Source of the DNA: Ruania halotolerans
GTDB lineage: Bacteria > Actinomycetota > Actinomycetes > Actinomycetales > Beutenbergiaceae
Length of the DNA: 64,000 bases
NCBI RefSeq assembly: GCF_021049285.1
Contig: NZ_CP088017.1
Coordinates: forward strand, 806,001-870,000
Direction of reading: 5' to 3'
The translations under genes were made by a program, and so were the position numbers. Below, in pieces: positions 1-7,810 of the stretch. The notes beneath the pieces were generated by a model that was not told where the DNA came from, ran no database searches, and worked only from the letters and a program-made list of their open reading frames with translations. How positions within the stretch are numbered: position 1 is the first letter of the stretch; every line of letters starts with the position of its first letter.

Positions 1-84
1 ATTCTCGTCTCTGAGCTCGCTCTCGCCGAGCACACCGAAGAGGAGAAGGCCGAGGCCATGCTGGACGAGGTCCTCGCCTCCTGA
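1..84 (+). CDS. carD: CarD-family transcription factor, C-terminal fragment
   Basis: The open frame enters from the left edge and stops at 82-84. Only 27 residues are visible (ILVSELALAEHTEEEKA, then a short tail ending EVLAS). This acidic helical end matches the C terminus of actinobacterial CarD/CdnL, the RNA polymerase-binding protein that stabilises open promoter complexes at rRNA and housekeeping promoters. Position supports the call: carD sits directly upstream of ispD and ispF in many Actinobacteria, and here ispD follows at once. The RNA polymerase-interacting N-terminal domain lies outside the window. Identification rests on context plus a short tail. Confidence 0.75.
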   Translation: MLVSELALAEHTEEEKAEAMLDEVLAS

Positions 85-107
85 CCACATCGTCGCCCCG
101 CGCCGGG

Positions 108-812
108 GTGGTCCTGACGGCGGCCGGATCCGGAACACGGTTCGGCGCCACTGTGCCGAAGGCGTTGGTGCCCCTGGCAGGGCGGGCGTTGGTCGCTCTC
201 GCGGCCGAGCGGCTCGCCGCCTCCGGGGTGGTCGCCGAGATCGTGGTGACAGCACCGGCCGGACATCTGGACGAGGTCCAGTCGGCTGTGCTCGCCGCGA
301 CTCAGACGTGGGCAGACCTCCGAGTGCAGATCGTGGCCGGTGGTCCCTCCCGGCAGGCGTCCGTTGCCGCCGGGCTGGCTGCCCTCGGGCCGACGGCGGA
401 GGTCATCTTGGTGCACGACGCCGCCCGCCCGCTCGCCTCACCTGCGCTGATCCGGCAACTGGTCGCCACGGTCGACTCCGGTCATGACGCCGTGATTCCC
501 GCGGTCCCCGTGATCGACACCATCAAGGAGGTCGACGACGGCGATCCTCCCGTCGCCCTGCGAACGGTCAACCGCTCGGCGCTACGTGCGGTGCAGACGC
601 CTCAGGCGTTTCGCGCCCATGTGCTGCGACGGGCCCACGAGGTCGGCGCAGCCCAGGCGGCGGATGAGTCGACGGCGGTCAGTGACGATGCGGGACTCGT
701 GGAGGCGCTCGGGCTCCCGGTGTACGTGATTGCGGGGGAGCGGGCGGCGATGAAAGTGACCACTGCCCACGATCTGGCGATCGCCGAGTTGTACCTGAGG
801 GAGGGGGCATGA
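108..812 (+). CDS. ispD: 2-C-methyl-D-erythritol 4-phosphate cytidylyltransferase
   Basis: IspD transfers CMP to MEP in the third step of the non-mevalonate isoprenoid pathway. The nucleotide-binding start [11 protein letters not shown], the VHDAARPL motif, the AVPVIDTIK segment and the RAVQTPQAF motif are all present, and the 234-aa length is normal. The start is uncertain. GTG 108 would give MVLTAAG, which clips the first beta strand. The frame stays open upstream, and a CTG at 81 overlapping the carD stop would add TTSSPRAGV. ispF follows with an ATGA overlap, so the two are co-transcribed, probably with carD. Confidence 0.93.
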   Translation: MVLTAAGSGTRFGATVPKALVPLAGRALVALAAERLAASGVVAEIVVTAPAGHLDEVQSAVLAATQTWADLRVQIVAGGPSRQASVAAGLAALGPTAEVILVHDAARPLASPALIRQLVATVDSGHDAVIPAVPVIDTIKEVDDGDPPVALRTVNRSALRAVQTPQAFRAHVLRRAHEVGAAQAADESTAVSDDAGLVEALGLPVYVIAGERAAMKVTTAHDLAIAELYLREGA

Positions 813-1306
813 CGATCCCACGCACCGGGATCGGGGTGGACGTGCACGCGTTCGCCACCGACGGTTCCACCGGGCTCGCACTCGCAGGGCTGCACTTTCC
901 TGACGAGCCCGCTCTGGTGGGGCACTCCGACGGCGATGTGGCCGCTCATGCGGCTGCGGACGCACTGTTCAGCGCTGCCGGATTGGGGGATCTGGGTCAG
1001 CAGTTCGGTACCGCTGATCCGCAATGGGCCGGTGCCGCGGGGGTGGTGTTGCTCGGTGAGGCCGCGCGCCGGGTGCGTGGCGCCGGGTTCGAGATCGGAA
1101 ACGTCGCCGTGCAGGTGATCGGCAGCCGCCCGAAACTTGGCCCAGTCCGTGCGCAGGCGCAGCAAGCGCTGTCGGAGGCTGCGGGCGCCCCAGTCACCAT
1201 CTCGGCCACGACCACGGACGGGCTCGGCTTCACGGGCCGCGGCGAGGGATTGGCCGCGATCGCCACCGCCCTCGTCGTGCCACGAGAGCGCGCTCACCCC
1301 ACCTGA
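809..1306 (+). CDS. ispF: 2-C-methyl-D-erythritol 2,4-cyclodiphosphate synthase
   Basis: IspF cyclises CDP-ME 2-phosphate to MEcPP with release of CMP. The metal-binding GVDVHAF motif lies near the N terminus and the [15 protein letters not shown] motif at about residues 38-52. The C-terminal section contains the expected [18 protein letters not shown] signature. At 165 aa it is normal length and functions as a trimer. The ATG overlaps the ispD stop, indicating translational coupling. It is followed by a repeat element (1337-1394) and a convergent marR gene. In Mycobacterium tuberculosis cysS follows ispF directly; here cysS lies 6.5 kb further on. Confidence 0.95.
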   Translation: MTIPRTGIGVDVHAFATDGSTGLALAGLHFPDEPALVGHSDGDVAAHAAADALFSAAGLGDLGQQFGTADPQWAGAAGVVLLGEAARRVRGAGFEIGNVAVQVIGSRPKLGPVRAQAQQALSEAAGAPVTISATTTDGLGFTGRGEGLAAIATALVVPRERAHPT

Positions 1307-1336
1307 CCCACCCGGTCCAACCCACCCCGCCCTGGC

Positions 1337-1394
1337 GCGAGTGCGCAGCATCTCGCTCATCTGGTGAGATATAGCCGAGATCGGCGGCACGCGA
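1337..1394. repeat. Intergenic inverted repeat, copy A
   Basis: This is one of four related about 57-bp elements in the window. The outer arms are GCGAGTGCG (1337-1345) and a degraded partner ending GGCACGCGA. Inside, ATCTCG (1350-1355) pairs with CGAGAT (1376-1381), around CTCA-TCTGG-TGAG and the core GAGATATAGCC. It sits between the convergent ends of ispF and marR. The other copies are at 45498, 54275 and 62692. Confidence 0.75.
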
Positions 1395-1397
1395 GGC

Positions 1398-1847
1398 TCA
1401 CCCAGTGTCGATGAGGGTGCGCAGGAGGCGTCGTAGCTCGTCCTGATCGTCAGGGCTCAGCCGATCGAACATGGTCCGCTGCGCCTCGTCGCGCGCGCGT
1501 TCGATGTGCTCGACCAATCCTCGGCCGTCGTCGGTCACCTGAACGAGGACGGCGCGACGGTCCTCGGGGGAGCGCACCCGCTCGATAAGGCCGCGCTCTT
1601 CTAAGGTGTCCACCACCTCGGTCGCGGACCGTGGTGCGATGCGCAATCGCGCGGCGAGGTCGGAAACCCGACCACCGTCGTCGGCCATCGCGGTACGCAG
1701 GGCCATCGCCTGGTGCGGCGAGAGCCCCCACTCCTCGAGCGACTGTGCCCACGCCCGGCGCGTCTGGTGCGCCGCGTAGAGGAGCAGTTCGTGCAGGTCT
1801 GCATCGGGGTTCGGTGGCTCCCGGTGGCGATGTGACCAGCCTTTCAT
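1398..1847 (-). CDS. MarR-family transcriptional regulator
   Basis: The 149-aa protein carries a winged-helix fold: a helical N terminus, recognition region LRIAPRSATEVVDTLEERGL and the wing VRSPEDRRAVLVQVTDDG typical of MarR proteins. It is divergent from the ABC exporter starting at 1934, and the 86-bp gap holds an inverted repeat (1877-1905) that fits a MarR operator. Inference: it represses itself and the exporter until a small ligand, such as a toxic compound, releases it. No cysteine-based redox switch is evident. Confidence 0.9.
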   Translation of the reverse strand: MKGWSHRHREPPNPDADLHELLLYAAHQTRRAWAQSLEEWGLSPHQAMALRTAMADDGGRVSDLAARLRIAPRSATEVVDTLEERGLIERVRSPEDRRAVLVQVTDDGRGLVEHIERARDEAQRTMFDRLSPDDQDELRRLLRTLIDTG

Positions 1848-1876
1848 CTCTGCAGCCTACCGCGGCACCAACATAA

Positions 1877-1905
1877 TGAGGTACCCTCACTATATATCTA
1901 CCTCA
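1877..1905. promoter_or_regulatory. Putative MarR operator in divergent promoter region
   Basis: TGAGGTA (1877-1883) and TACCTCA (1899-1905) form a perfect 7-bp inverted repeat with a 15-bp spacer. A smaller palindrome, GAGGTACCCTC, overlaps the left arm. The AT-rich spacer contains TATATAT, which could act as a -10 element. Its position between marR and the exporter makes it the obvious regulator target. Confidence 0.6.
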
Positions 1906-1933
1906 GTATTCTCCAGTTGAGAGGAGGGTGCCC

Positions 1934-3742
1934 ATGCGTGGCGAACCACCGACCCGCATCGACCCTCGTGACCAGGCCCAGCTGAGCAACCATCCCGTCT
2001 CGGGACGCCGCGTGCTCGCCCTGTTCCGCCCACATGCCCGCGGGCTCACTGCCGTCCTCACCCTGATCGTGGCATCGTCCGCGATCGGACTCGCGACGCC
2101 GTTCCTCACCAAGCATCTGATCGATGAGGCGATCCCTGATCAGAACGTTCGTCTGCTCGCCGTGTTGGTGGGCGCGATGATCGCGGTGGCCGTGATCTCC
2201 AGCGTGCTCGGGGTGATCCAGACCTGGCTGTCCACCACGATCGGGCAACGGGTCATGCACGGCCTGCGGACCGCCGTCTTCGCTCGCCTGCAACGTCAGC
2301 CGCTAGCGTTCTTCACGCGGACCCAGGGCGGTGAGGTGCAGTCCCGCCTGACCCATGACATCTCCGCCATGCAGTCCGTGGTCACGACGGCGGCAACCTC
2401 CGTTGCCTCGAACGTCACGGTGGCCGTCGGTTCCGCCATCGCCATGGTGGCGCTCAGCTGGCAGCTCTCCTTGTTCTCCCTCGTGGTGTTGCCCCCGGCG
2501 ATCTGGGCCACGCGCAAAGTGGCCAGCATGCGCCGGGAGATCACCGCGCGGCGCCAGAGTGCGCTCGCTGGCCTGCATAGTCAGGTCGAGGAGTCGCTCT
2601 CGGTCAGCGGCGCGTTGCTCGGCAAGACCCTCGGCGCCGGCCCGGCACTCACCGAGAAGTTCACGCAGAGCTCGGAAGAACTGCTGGACCTGGAAGTCCA
2701 GTCCCAGCTTGCCGGCCGCTGGCGGATGGCCACCACCCGGATCGTGTTTGCCGTCATTCCGGCGTTGCTCTACCTGATGGCCGGCCTGCCAGTGACCTCG
2801 GACGGCATCACGATCGGCACCCTGGTGGCGTTCGCGGCCCTGCAGGCAGGACTGTTTCAGCCGCTGATGGGATTGCTGAATGTCGGCGTGCAGGTGGTCA
2901 CCTCGATGGCCTTGTTCAGCCGTATCTTCGAGTACCTCGACCTGTCCGTGCCGATCGACGACCCGACCGACCCGGTGCCGGTCGATCCGGCGACCATGGC
3001 CGGCGGGCTCGACCTGGAGTCGGTGACGCTGCGCTACCCCGGAGCCGACCGCGACGCGGTCATCGGCCTGGACCTGCACGTGCCGGCAGGTTCGCACGTG
3101 GCGCTGGTGGGGGAGTCCGGTGCCGGGAAGAGCACCGTGGCCGCCCTGTTGGCGCGGCTGCACGATCCCGATTCGGGTGCGATTCGGATCGACGGCATCG
3201 ACCTGCGGGAGATGGCCCTGGCCGACGTCGCCCGGCTGGTGGGGATGGTCTCCCAGGAGACGTATCTGTTGCACGCCAGCGTGCGGGAGAACCTTCGCTA
3301 CGCCCGGCCCGAGGCCACCGACGGCGAGATCGAGCAGGCGGCCCGCGCCGCCCAGGTGCACGAACTGATCGAGTCGCTCCCGCAGGGGTACGAGACCGTG
3401 GTGGGCGCTCGCGGGTACCGCTTCTCCGGTGGGGAGAAACAGCGCATCGCGATCGCGCGCACGCTCCTGCGTGATCCGAAGGTGCTCGTACTGGACGAGG
3501 CCACCAGTGCCCTGGACAACGAGACGGAGCGGGCCGTGCAGGATGCACTCGATGTGGTCAGCCGGGGGCGCACCACCCTCACGATCGCGCACCGGCTCTC
3601 CACGGTGCGCGATGCCGACCTGATCGTGGTGCTGGATCACGGGCGGATCGTCGAGCAGGGCACGCACAAGGAACTCATGCAACACGGCGGTCGCTATGCC
3701 TCGCTGCTCGCACGCGCTACCCGAGTGCCGGTCTCCTCCTGA
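1934..3742 (+). CDS. ABC exporter, fused permease and ATPase
   Basis: This is a half-transporter of about 602 aa. Residues about 25-330 form the six-helix type-1 exporter membrane domain, and the C-terminal nucleotide-binding domain follows. Walker A is GESGAGKST (K399), the signature is FSGGEKQ (a variant of LSGGQ) and Walker B is VLVLDEATSALD, followed by the H-loop in TIAHRLSTV. It should act as a homodimer exporting a drug, lipid or peptide. An upstream GTG at 1928 is in frame, but GAGGAGG at 1921-1927 abuts it and is correctly spaced only for ATG 1934. The divergent MarR gene probably controls it. Confidence 0.93.
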   Translation: MRGEPPTRIDPRDQAQLSNHPVSGRRVLALFRPHARGLTAVLTLIVASSAIGLATPFLTKHLIDEAIPDQNVRLLAVLVGAMIAVAVISSVLGVIQTWLSTTIGQRVMHGLRTAVFARLQRQPLAFFTRTQGGEVQSRLTHDISAMQSVVTTAATSVASNVTVAVGSAIAMVALSWQLSLFSLVVLPPAIWATRKVASMRREITARRQSALAGLHSQVEESLSVSGALLGKTLGAGPALTEKFTQSSEELLDLEVQSQLAGRWRMATTRIVFAVIPALLYLMAGLPVTSDGITIGTLVAFAALQAGLFQPLMGLLNVGVQVVTSMALFSRIFEYLDLSVPIDDPTDPVPVDPATMAGGLDLESVTLRYPGADRDAVIGLDLHVPAGSHVALVGESGAGKSTVAALLARLHDPDSGAIRIDGIDLREMALADVARLVGMVSQETYLLHASVRENLRYARPEATDGEIEQAARAAQVHELIESLPQGYETVVGARGYRFSGGEKQRIAIARTLLRDPKVLVLDEATSALDNETERAVQDALDVVSRGRTTLTIAHRLSTVRDADLIVVLDHGRIVEQGTHKELMQHGGRYASLLARATRVPVSS

Positions 3743-4069
3743 CACCGTGAAGCGGCACACCGAACTCGGCTACACCGCCACGGTGCACCGCGCCCAGAGG
3801 GTCACGGATACCCCGGCACGAGGCGGCCGGGGTGGAGCTGATGCCCATGCTGCAGACAGCCATCGACGAACCGGCCCAGGGGCCAGTCCAGCCGGACCGC
3901 GGGCAGCGCGGACCGTCCATCTCACTCGCAATCAAGGAGGAGATATGTCCACCACGCCCTCACCGAGGTGACCTGAACGGCTTGTCCCCCCGCTATCGAG
4001 CAGGTACATCCGATGAATCTCGTCGGAGCCTCGACAAGCCACGCGGCACGAGTCTATGGTTCACCATAG
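3743..4069 (+). other. Gap with possible truncated gene starts
   Basis: A strong ribosome binding site, AAGGAGGAG (3934-3942), precedes an ATG at 3945 that opens only an 8-codon frame (MSTTPSPR, stop 3969-3971). A second ATG at 4013 opens 18 codons, MNLVGASTSHAARVYGSP, whose AARVYGS part resembles the start of ABC ATPases of the KVYGSG type. Both could be decayed gene starts at the edge of the lower-GC insert, or short leader peptides. The resemblance is weak. Confidence 0.3.
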
Positions 4070-4449
4070 AAGGACTCATCGACATAGGGGAAATCATCCA
4101 CCAGCACGGGGCCCGTCGAGCATTGGCGATCACCTTGACGACATTCCTCATAACCCTTGGGGCGGTCGTGGCAACTCCTCAGCCAGCATCAGCCATCGAG
4201 ATCAAAGATCATTATTGCTTGAACTACTTCTATTCGACGGCGACATATGAAGCGCGGGGTCACTCTCTGATGCAGGCACAGCCCGACTGGATCATGTTCT
4301 GGTGTCACCAGCGAGATGGCCAGACGAAATGGTCGATGCGAGTTTCCGTCGATAACGGCTTCGGGTGTCGTTCAACGGATCTGGTCCTTCAGTCGGATCG
4401 CTCCGACCGTAGCGACCGAACCGAGGCAGTCACTCTATTGTGCGGATAG
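3832..4449 (+). CDS. Unrecognised small secreted protein
   Basis: I do not recognise the family. The frame is 205 codons from ATG 3832, but the signal-peptide-like segment lies deep inside it: positive residues ARRALAI at about 94-100, a hydrophobic core TTFLITLGAVV and an ASA-type cleavage site near residue 121. The real start is therefore probably later; no in-frame ATG with a good ribosome site is visible near 4080-4123. The mature part is about 84 aa with four cysteines (129, 158, 179, 204 of the long frame), aromatic residues near the first two and an SDRSDRSDR run. GC is clearly lower than in the flanks. It overlaps the next gene by 10 bp. Confidence 0.5.
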   Translation: MELMPMLQTAIDEPAQGPVQPDRGQRGPSISLAIKEEICPPRPHRGDLNGLSPRYRAGTSDESRRSLDKPRGTSLWFTIEGLIDIGEIIHQHGARRALAITLTTFLITLGAVVATPQPASAIEIKDHYCLNYFYSTATYEARGHSLMQAQPDWIMFWCHQRDGQTKWSMRVSVDNGFGCRSTDLVLQSDRSDRSDRTEAVTLLCG

Positions 4450-5162
4450 CAGACCTCAGCCACTGCAGTCCCGCAACGTCGGTACGCGTTCGGGGCGAGT
4501 TCCCTCCCCTCTCTCACCGTGATTCCATCACGATCTTGACCGAGCCCGAGTTCCAGAGTGTCGGGGTCCCGATCGCTGATCATGCCGTGTCGTCGTGGGC
4601 CGCGTCGCACGCCCGGCAGGTCGTGGTGGCCGGTCACGTCGAGTCGGGCACCATCGTCCCGCGGTCTATTACGCCCGCGGTCGGCCCCGCGAATCAGCTA
4701 CAGGCAGACTTAGAGTCCCTCAGACGGAGAGTGGCCGAATCTCGGGGAAGTCGACCGTCGACATCTTCGGTGCACCTGGATGAGGCTTACGATGCGACCT
4801 CGGCACTTAGGGGCGAAGGTCTCGTGTTAGCGACTACCAAACTACGCTATAACGGCTACTCGAGTATTGCTGTGTCAACTCCTTACCCCTCAGTCGTCGG
4901 AGAGCGGCTGCAGGCGGAAATCGCAGATGGCCGGGTCGTAGTCCTCAGCAGTCGCTGGGACACAGCGGAACTCAACCGGGCGCGAGATGCTGCGAACCTA
5001 GTTCACGGCGGCGATTTGATCGCCATTGGAGAAGGTATCAATGATCGGGGAGAACTCTACGTCTCAGTAAAAACGGTCAGTAACTCTCCCAAGCTTCGGC
5101 GGGCAAGGGAATTGCTGACCGAAGGGGTACTGCAAGTAGACGAGTGGATCACGGCAACTTGA
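4440..5162 (+). CDS. Unrecognised 240-aa protein
   Basis: No family is recognised and no signal peptide or membrane segment is visible. The GTG start at 4440 overlaps the end of the preceding frame. The N-terminal half (to about residue 110) looks loosely structured. The C-terminal half has an alternating alpha/beta look, with LVLATTKLRYNGYSSIAVS, GRVVVLSSRWD and GDLIAIGEGINDRGELYVSV. GC and codon use differ from the host genes, suggesting acquisition together with the preceding secreted-protein gene. The start is uncertain, since a TTG near 4536 is also possible. Confidence 0.5.
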   Translation: MRIADLSHCSPATSVRVRGEFPPLSHRDSITILTEPEFQSVGVPIADHAVSSWAASHARQVVVAGHVESGTIVPRSITPAVGPANQLQADLESLRRRVAESRGSRPSTSSVHLDEAYDATSALRGEGLVLATTKLRYNGYSSIAVSTPYPSVVGERLQAEIADGRVVVLSSRWDTAELNRARDAANLVHGGDLIAIGEGINDRGELYVSVKTVSNSPKLRRARELLTEGVLQVDEWITAT

Positions 5163-5410
5163 CACGACGGGCAGACGCGAGATCGCCTAGCAGTCAAAAC
5201 ATCGATAGGGGACGATCCGCGTACCTACGTCACGCATGGTTGGCGTCCCACGGAGTGCGCGGCCGCCCCTCGGTTCGCAAACGTGACCCGCCGATCCGAG
5301 ATGCCTAGGGATACGTCCCCCAAAGTGTCTCAACGTATCTCGTGGCCGTAGGCAGACGCCTGGACCGCCGTACGTCGGTCGGGGGCTGGTTGACTCAGGC
5401 CGGCCCTCGG
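5163..5410. other. Non-coding end of the lower-GC segment
   Basis: About 250 bp separate the unrecognised gene from the convergent methyltransferase gene. An antisense open frame exists here, but it has no start signal and no recognisable product. No clear terminator, tRNA or direct repeat marking an insertion end was found. Confidence 0.4.
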
Positions 5411-5899
5411 TCAGAACAGTGTGGTGCCGCGCGATTCCAGGTCGAGCAGGTACCGCTTGGCGGGCATCCCGCCGCCGTAGCCGGTCAGCGACCCGTCTGC
5501 GCCGATCACCCGGTGGCACGGCACGATGATCGAGATGGGGTTCCGGTTGTTCGCCAGACCCACGGCCCGAGCAGCGCCGGGCTCCCCGACGATCGCGGCA
5601 ATCTCACCATAGCTGCGCGTCGTGCCGTAAGGGATGGTCAGCAGCGCATCCCAGCAGCGTCGCTGGAACGCGGTGCCGCGGGGGTTGATGGGAATGTCGA
5701 ATACCGTGCGCTCCCCGGCGAAGTACTCCTCGAGCTGGGCGACGGCCAGGCTGAACGACCCCGGATCCGGCCGGGCGTCCTGCGCGAGGGAGACGGTGGT
5801 GTGCCCGGGGTAGAGGAGACCGGTGAGGCTCTCACCGTCGCTGAGCAGCACCATGTCCCCGATCGGACTAGGCAGGTCGTGTCGGAAGATGGTGGTCAT
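5411..5899 (-). CDS. ogt: Methylated-DNA--protein-cysteine methyltransferase
   Basis: This 162-aa suicide enzyme removes O6-alkyl groups from guanine in DNA. The acceptor site is IIVPCHRVIGADGSLTGYGGG (Cys128). The RSYGEIAAIVGEPGAARAVG helix-turn-helix and the NNRNPI asparagine-hinge region precede it. The start at 5899 overlaps the stop of the upstream glycosylase gene (ATGA), which excludes the longer frame. Together the two genes form an alkylation-repair operon. There is no Ada N-terminal domain, so it is Ogt-like rather than an adaptive-response regulator. Confidence 0.95.
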   Translation of the reverse strand: MTTIFRHDLPSPIGDMVLLSDGESLTGLLYPGHTTVSLAQDARPDPGSFSLAVAQLEEYFAGERTVFDIPINPRGTAFQRRCWDALLTIPYGTTRSYGEIAAIVGEPGAARAVGLANNRNPISIIVPCHRVIGADGSLTGYGGGMPAKRYLLDLESRGTTLF

Positions 5900-6804
5900 C
5901 GGGCCTCCAGCTGAGCGTGCCGCCACAGATGATGGGCAGCATAGGTGCGCCAGGGAGCGAACTCCGTACCGCGCGGGTCTGCCGGGGCGCCGCTGAGACC
6001 CTCGGCCGTTCGGCGCAGCACCAGGTCGGTGCCGCAGTACGCATCCGGATCGCCGAGCGCGCGCATCCGCACATACTGTGCCGTCCACGGCCCGATCCCG
6101 GGCACTGCGAGCAAGCCGGCCTCAACCTCGTCGGCACAGATCCCACCGCCCAGATCGAGCACGTCCAGATCCAGCCCGTCCAGGACGGCTTGGGCCAGGG
6201 CAAGCACCGCCCGACGACGTCCGGCCGGCATAGCGAGCACAGTCAGCACGTCGTCGTCCGTATCGATCGCCGCCACCTGGGCGGGCGTCGGGAACAGGTG
6301 CGTCAGACCGCCGTCGGCCTCTGGCAAGGGTGTGCCCACTGCCCGTACCAGGCGGGCCGTATGGGTGCGTGCCGCTGCCAGCGAGACCTGCTGGGCGAGG
6401 ATCGCCCGCAGGGCGACCTCGAAGCCACCCGGATGTTGTGGCGCACGCAGGCCCGGCCGAGCCCGCACCAGCGGCCCCAACCACGGATGGCTGCCGAGCC
6501 CTTCGAGTACCTCGGCCGGGTCGCGGTCGAGATCTGCGGTGCGTCGCAGTATCGCCACAGCGTCCGCCTGGTCGGCGGGGTCGCTCAGGTGCACTGTGGC
6601 GTGCAGCCCGGGGGCATCCGGCTCGGGGCGGTGCAGCTCAAGGATTCCCGGGCCATGGGCAAGGTGGACCGCCCGGCGGTACCGGACGCCGTCGATATCC
6701 TCCACTCCGGCAACGGTGCGGGCTTCCAGATACGCCCACAGCGCCTCCCCGTCGAAGGGAGGCGTGAGGGGGAGTTCGGCGAGGGTGATGTACACGCTGT
6801 GCAT
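5896..6804 (-). CDS. alkA: AlkA-like DNA-3-methyladenine glycosylase
   Basis: The protein is about 302 aa. The first 115 residues resemble the AlkA N-terminal domain, followed by a helix-hairpin-helix GPD domain. The hairpin is VPGIGPWTAQYVRMRALGD, and by alignment with E. coli AlkA the catalytic aspartate is that of CGTDLVLRR. It excises 3-methyladenine and other alkylated bases. The start was set at ATG 6804; the frame is open 33 codons further upstream, but that part looks non-coding. It is coupled to ogt by an ATGA overlap. Ada fusion domains are absent. Confidence 0.9.
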   Translation of the reverse strand: MHSVYITLAELPLTPPFDGEALWAYLEARTVAGVEDIDGVRYRRAVHLAHGPGILELHRPEPDAPGLHATVHLSDPADQADAVAILRRTADLDRDPAEVLEGLGSHPWLGPLVRARPGLRAPQHPGGFEVALRAILAQQVSLAAARTHTARLVRAVGTPLPEADGGLTHLFPTPAQVAAIDTDDDVLTVLAMPAGRRRAVLALAQAVLDGLDLDVLDLGGGICADEVEAGLLAVPGIGPWTAQYVRMRALGDPDAYCGTDLVLRRTAEGLSGAPADPRGTEFAPWRTYAAHHLWRHAQLEAR

Positions 6805-6899
6805 CGTGCCAGGCCCCACTGACACGCAGGCGGCAGCAGTCGAATCACCGGACGCGGCCCAGCCGTCAACCGCCGTCTGGGCCGCGTCCGATGGCGCTC

Positions 6900-7625
6900 T
6901 CAAGCGCTCGCGCGGGTGATGAACTCGATCTGCTCCGGGCTCGGTCCACCGTGATCGCGACGGATCGTCTCGGCATTGTCCTGCTGCATCGTGTAGAGCG
7001 ACTCACGCATCTGCGCATCACCTTGGTGGAACTCGTGCAACAGGCCGTGCCACTCACGGGCGAGGGCGCGTCCGTCCTCACTCGTGGGGTCCACACCGGC
7101 GTCGATCGCGTGCTGGACGCGGCCGATCAGGTCCGGCCATGCGGCTTCTACGGCGGTGATCCGTTCGCCGTCGGTCTCCTTCCGCTCGGCAAGTGCCGTG
7201 AGTTGCTCGGGGCTGAAGTGCTTCTGGACGGTCTCGTCCACGATGATCACCTTCCTGATCAGATCCAAGAAGTCGTCAGAGGAACGGCCGGACGCCGTCG
7301 CAAGAGTTGCCTCGAGTCCGTCCCGGAGCCGGCGTAACGCAACGATCTGCGCCTCGACGGCGGCCAGGTGCCTGGTCAGTACCTCACCGACCTCGGCTGA
7401 ACCGTTGAGCAACGCCCCGGCCGTCGCCAGGTCGACCCCGAGACGGCGCAGCGCAAGTACCTGGTACACGCGCTCGACGTCGGACTCGGTGTAGAGCCGG
7501 TGCCCAGCCGATGTGCGTGCCGTTGGCACGATGAGGCCGACGTCGCCCCAGTGGTGCAGGGTGCGCACCGTCAGGCCAGTGACCCGCGACAGCTCCCCGA
7601 CCTTCCAGGTTCGATCCTGCCCCAT
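6900..7625 (-). CDS. MerR-family regulator with TipAS-like domain
   Basis: The 241-aa protein begins at ATG 7625 behind a strong GGAGGAGG ribosome site. Residues about 7-75 are the MerR DNA-binding domain (WKVGELSRVTGLTVRTLHHW, then LYTESDVERVYQVLALRRLGV). A coiled-coil dimerisation helix follows. The C-terminal part (WPDLIGRVQHAIDAGVDP, LAREWHGLLHEFHQGD) resembles the TipAS antibiotic-recognition domain of Streptomyces. It probably activates its own promoter (7673-7703). No transporter lies next to it, so its ligand and other targets are unknown. Confidence 0.9.
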   Translation of the reverse strand: MGQDRTWKVGELSRVTGLTVRTLHHWGDVGLIVPTARTSAGHRLYTESDVERVYQVLALRRLGVDLATAGALLNGSAEVGEVLTRHLAAVEAQIVALRRLRDGLEATLATASGRSSDDFLDLIRKVIIVDETVQKHFSPEQLTALAERKETDGERITAVEAAWPDLIGRVQHAIDAGVDPTSEDGRALAREWHGLLHEFHQGDAQMRESLYTMQQDNAETIRRDHGGPSPEQIEFITRASA

Positions 7626-7672
7626 GAGATCCTCCTCCAGCTTCACCGGCGCTCTCCGCGCCGGCATCAGGG

Positions 7673-7703
7673 ACGCTAGATCCTCACGTCGCGTGAGGTG
7701 CAA
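7673..7703 (-). promoter_or_regulatory. MerR-type promoter and operator
   Basis: Read on the minus strand, a -35 box TTGCAC is followed by a 19-bp spacer and a -10 box TAGCGT. The spacer contains the arms of the palindrome CCTCACG-TCG-CGTGAGG (7682-7698 on the plus strand). The over-long spacer with a central dyad is the hallmark of MerR-activated promoters. It lies 48 bp upstream of the regulator's ATG. Confidence 0.75.
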
Positions 7704-7810
7704 GCCGTGTGCGGAATCTTCTCAGGCCGGGTTCGCGAGATCGATGCTCCGCGCACGGTGCGATCGTGCCGGCGGCTCTCCGGCCGGTGCATGGCCGCTA
7801 AACTCCTTAG

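Noticed and set aside
2303-3760. Long open frame antisense to the ABC exporter
   Set aside because: It is Arg/His/Gln-rich, lacks a start context and family motifs, and mirrors the codon pattern of a well-supported gene on the other strand.
5187-5519. Minus-strand 110-codon open frame beside ogt
   Set aside because: It overlaps the certain ogt gene in another frame and has no start signal or recognisable protein.
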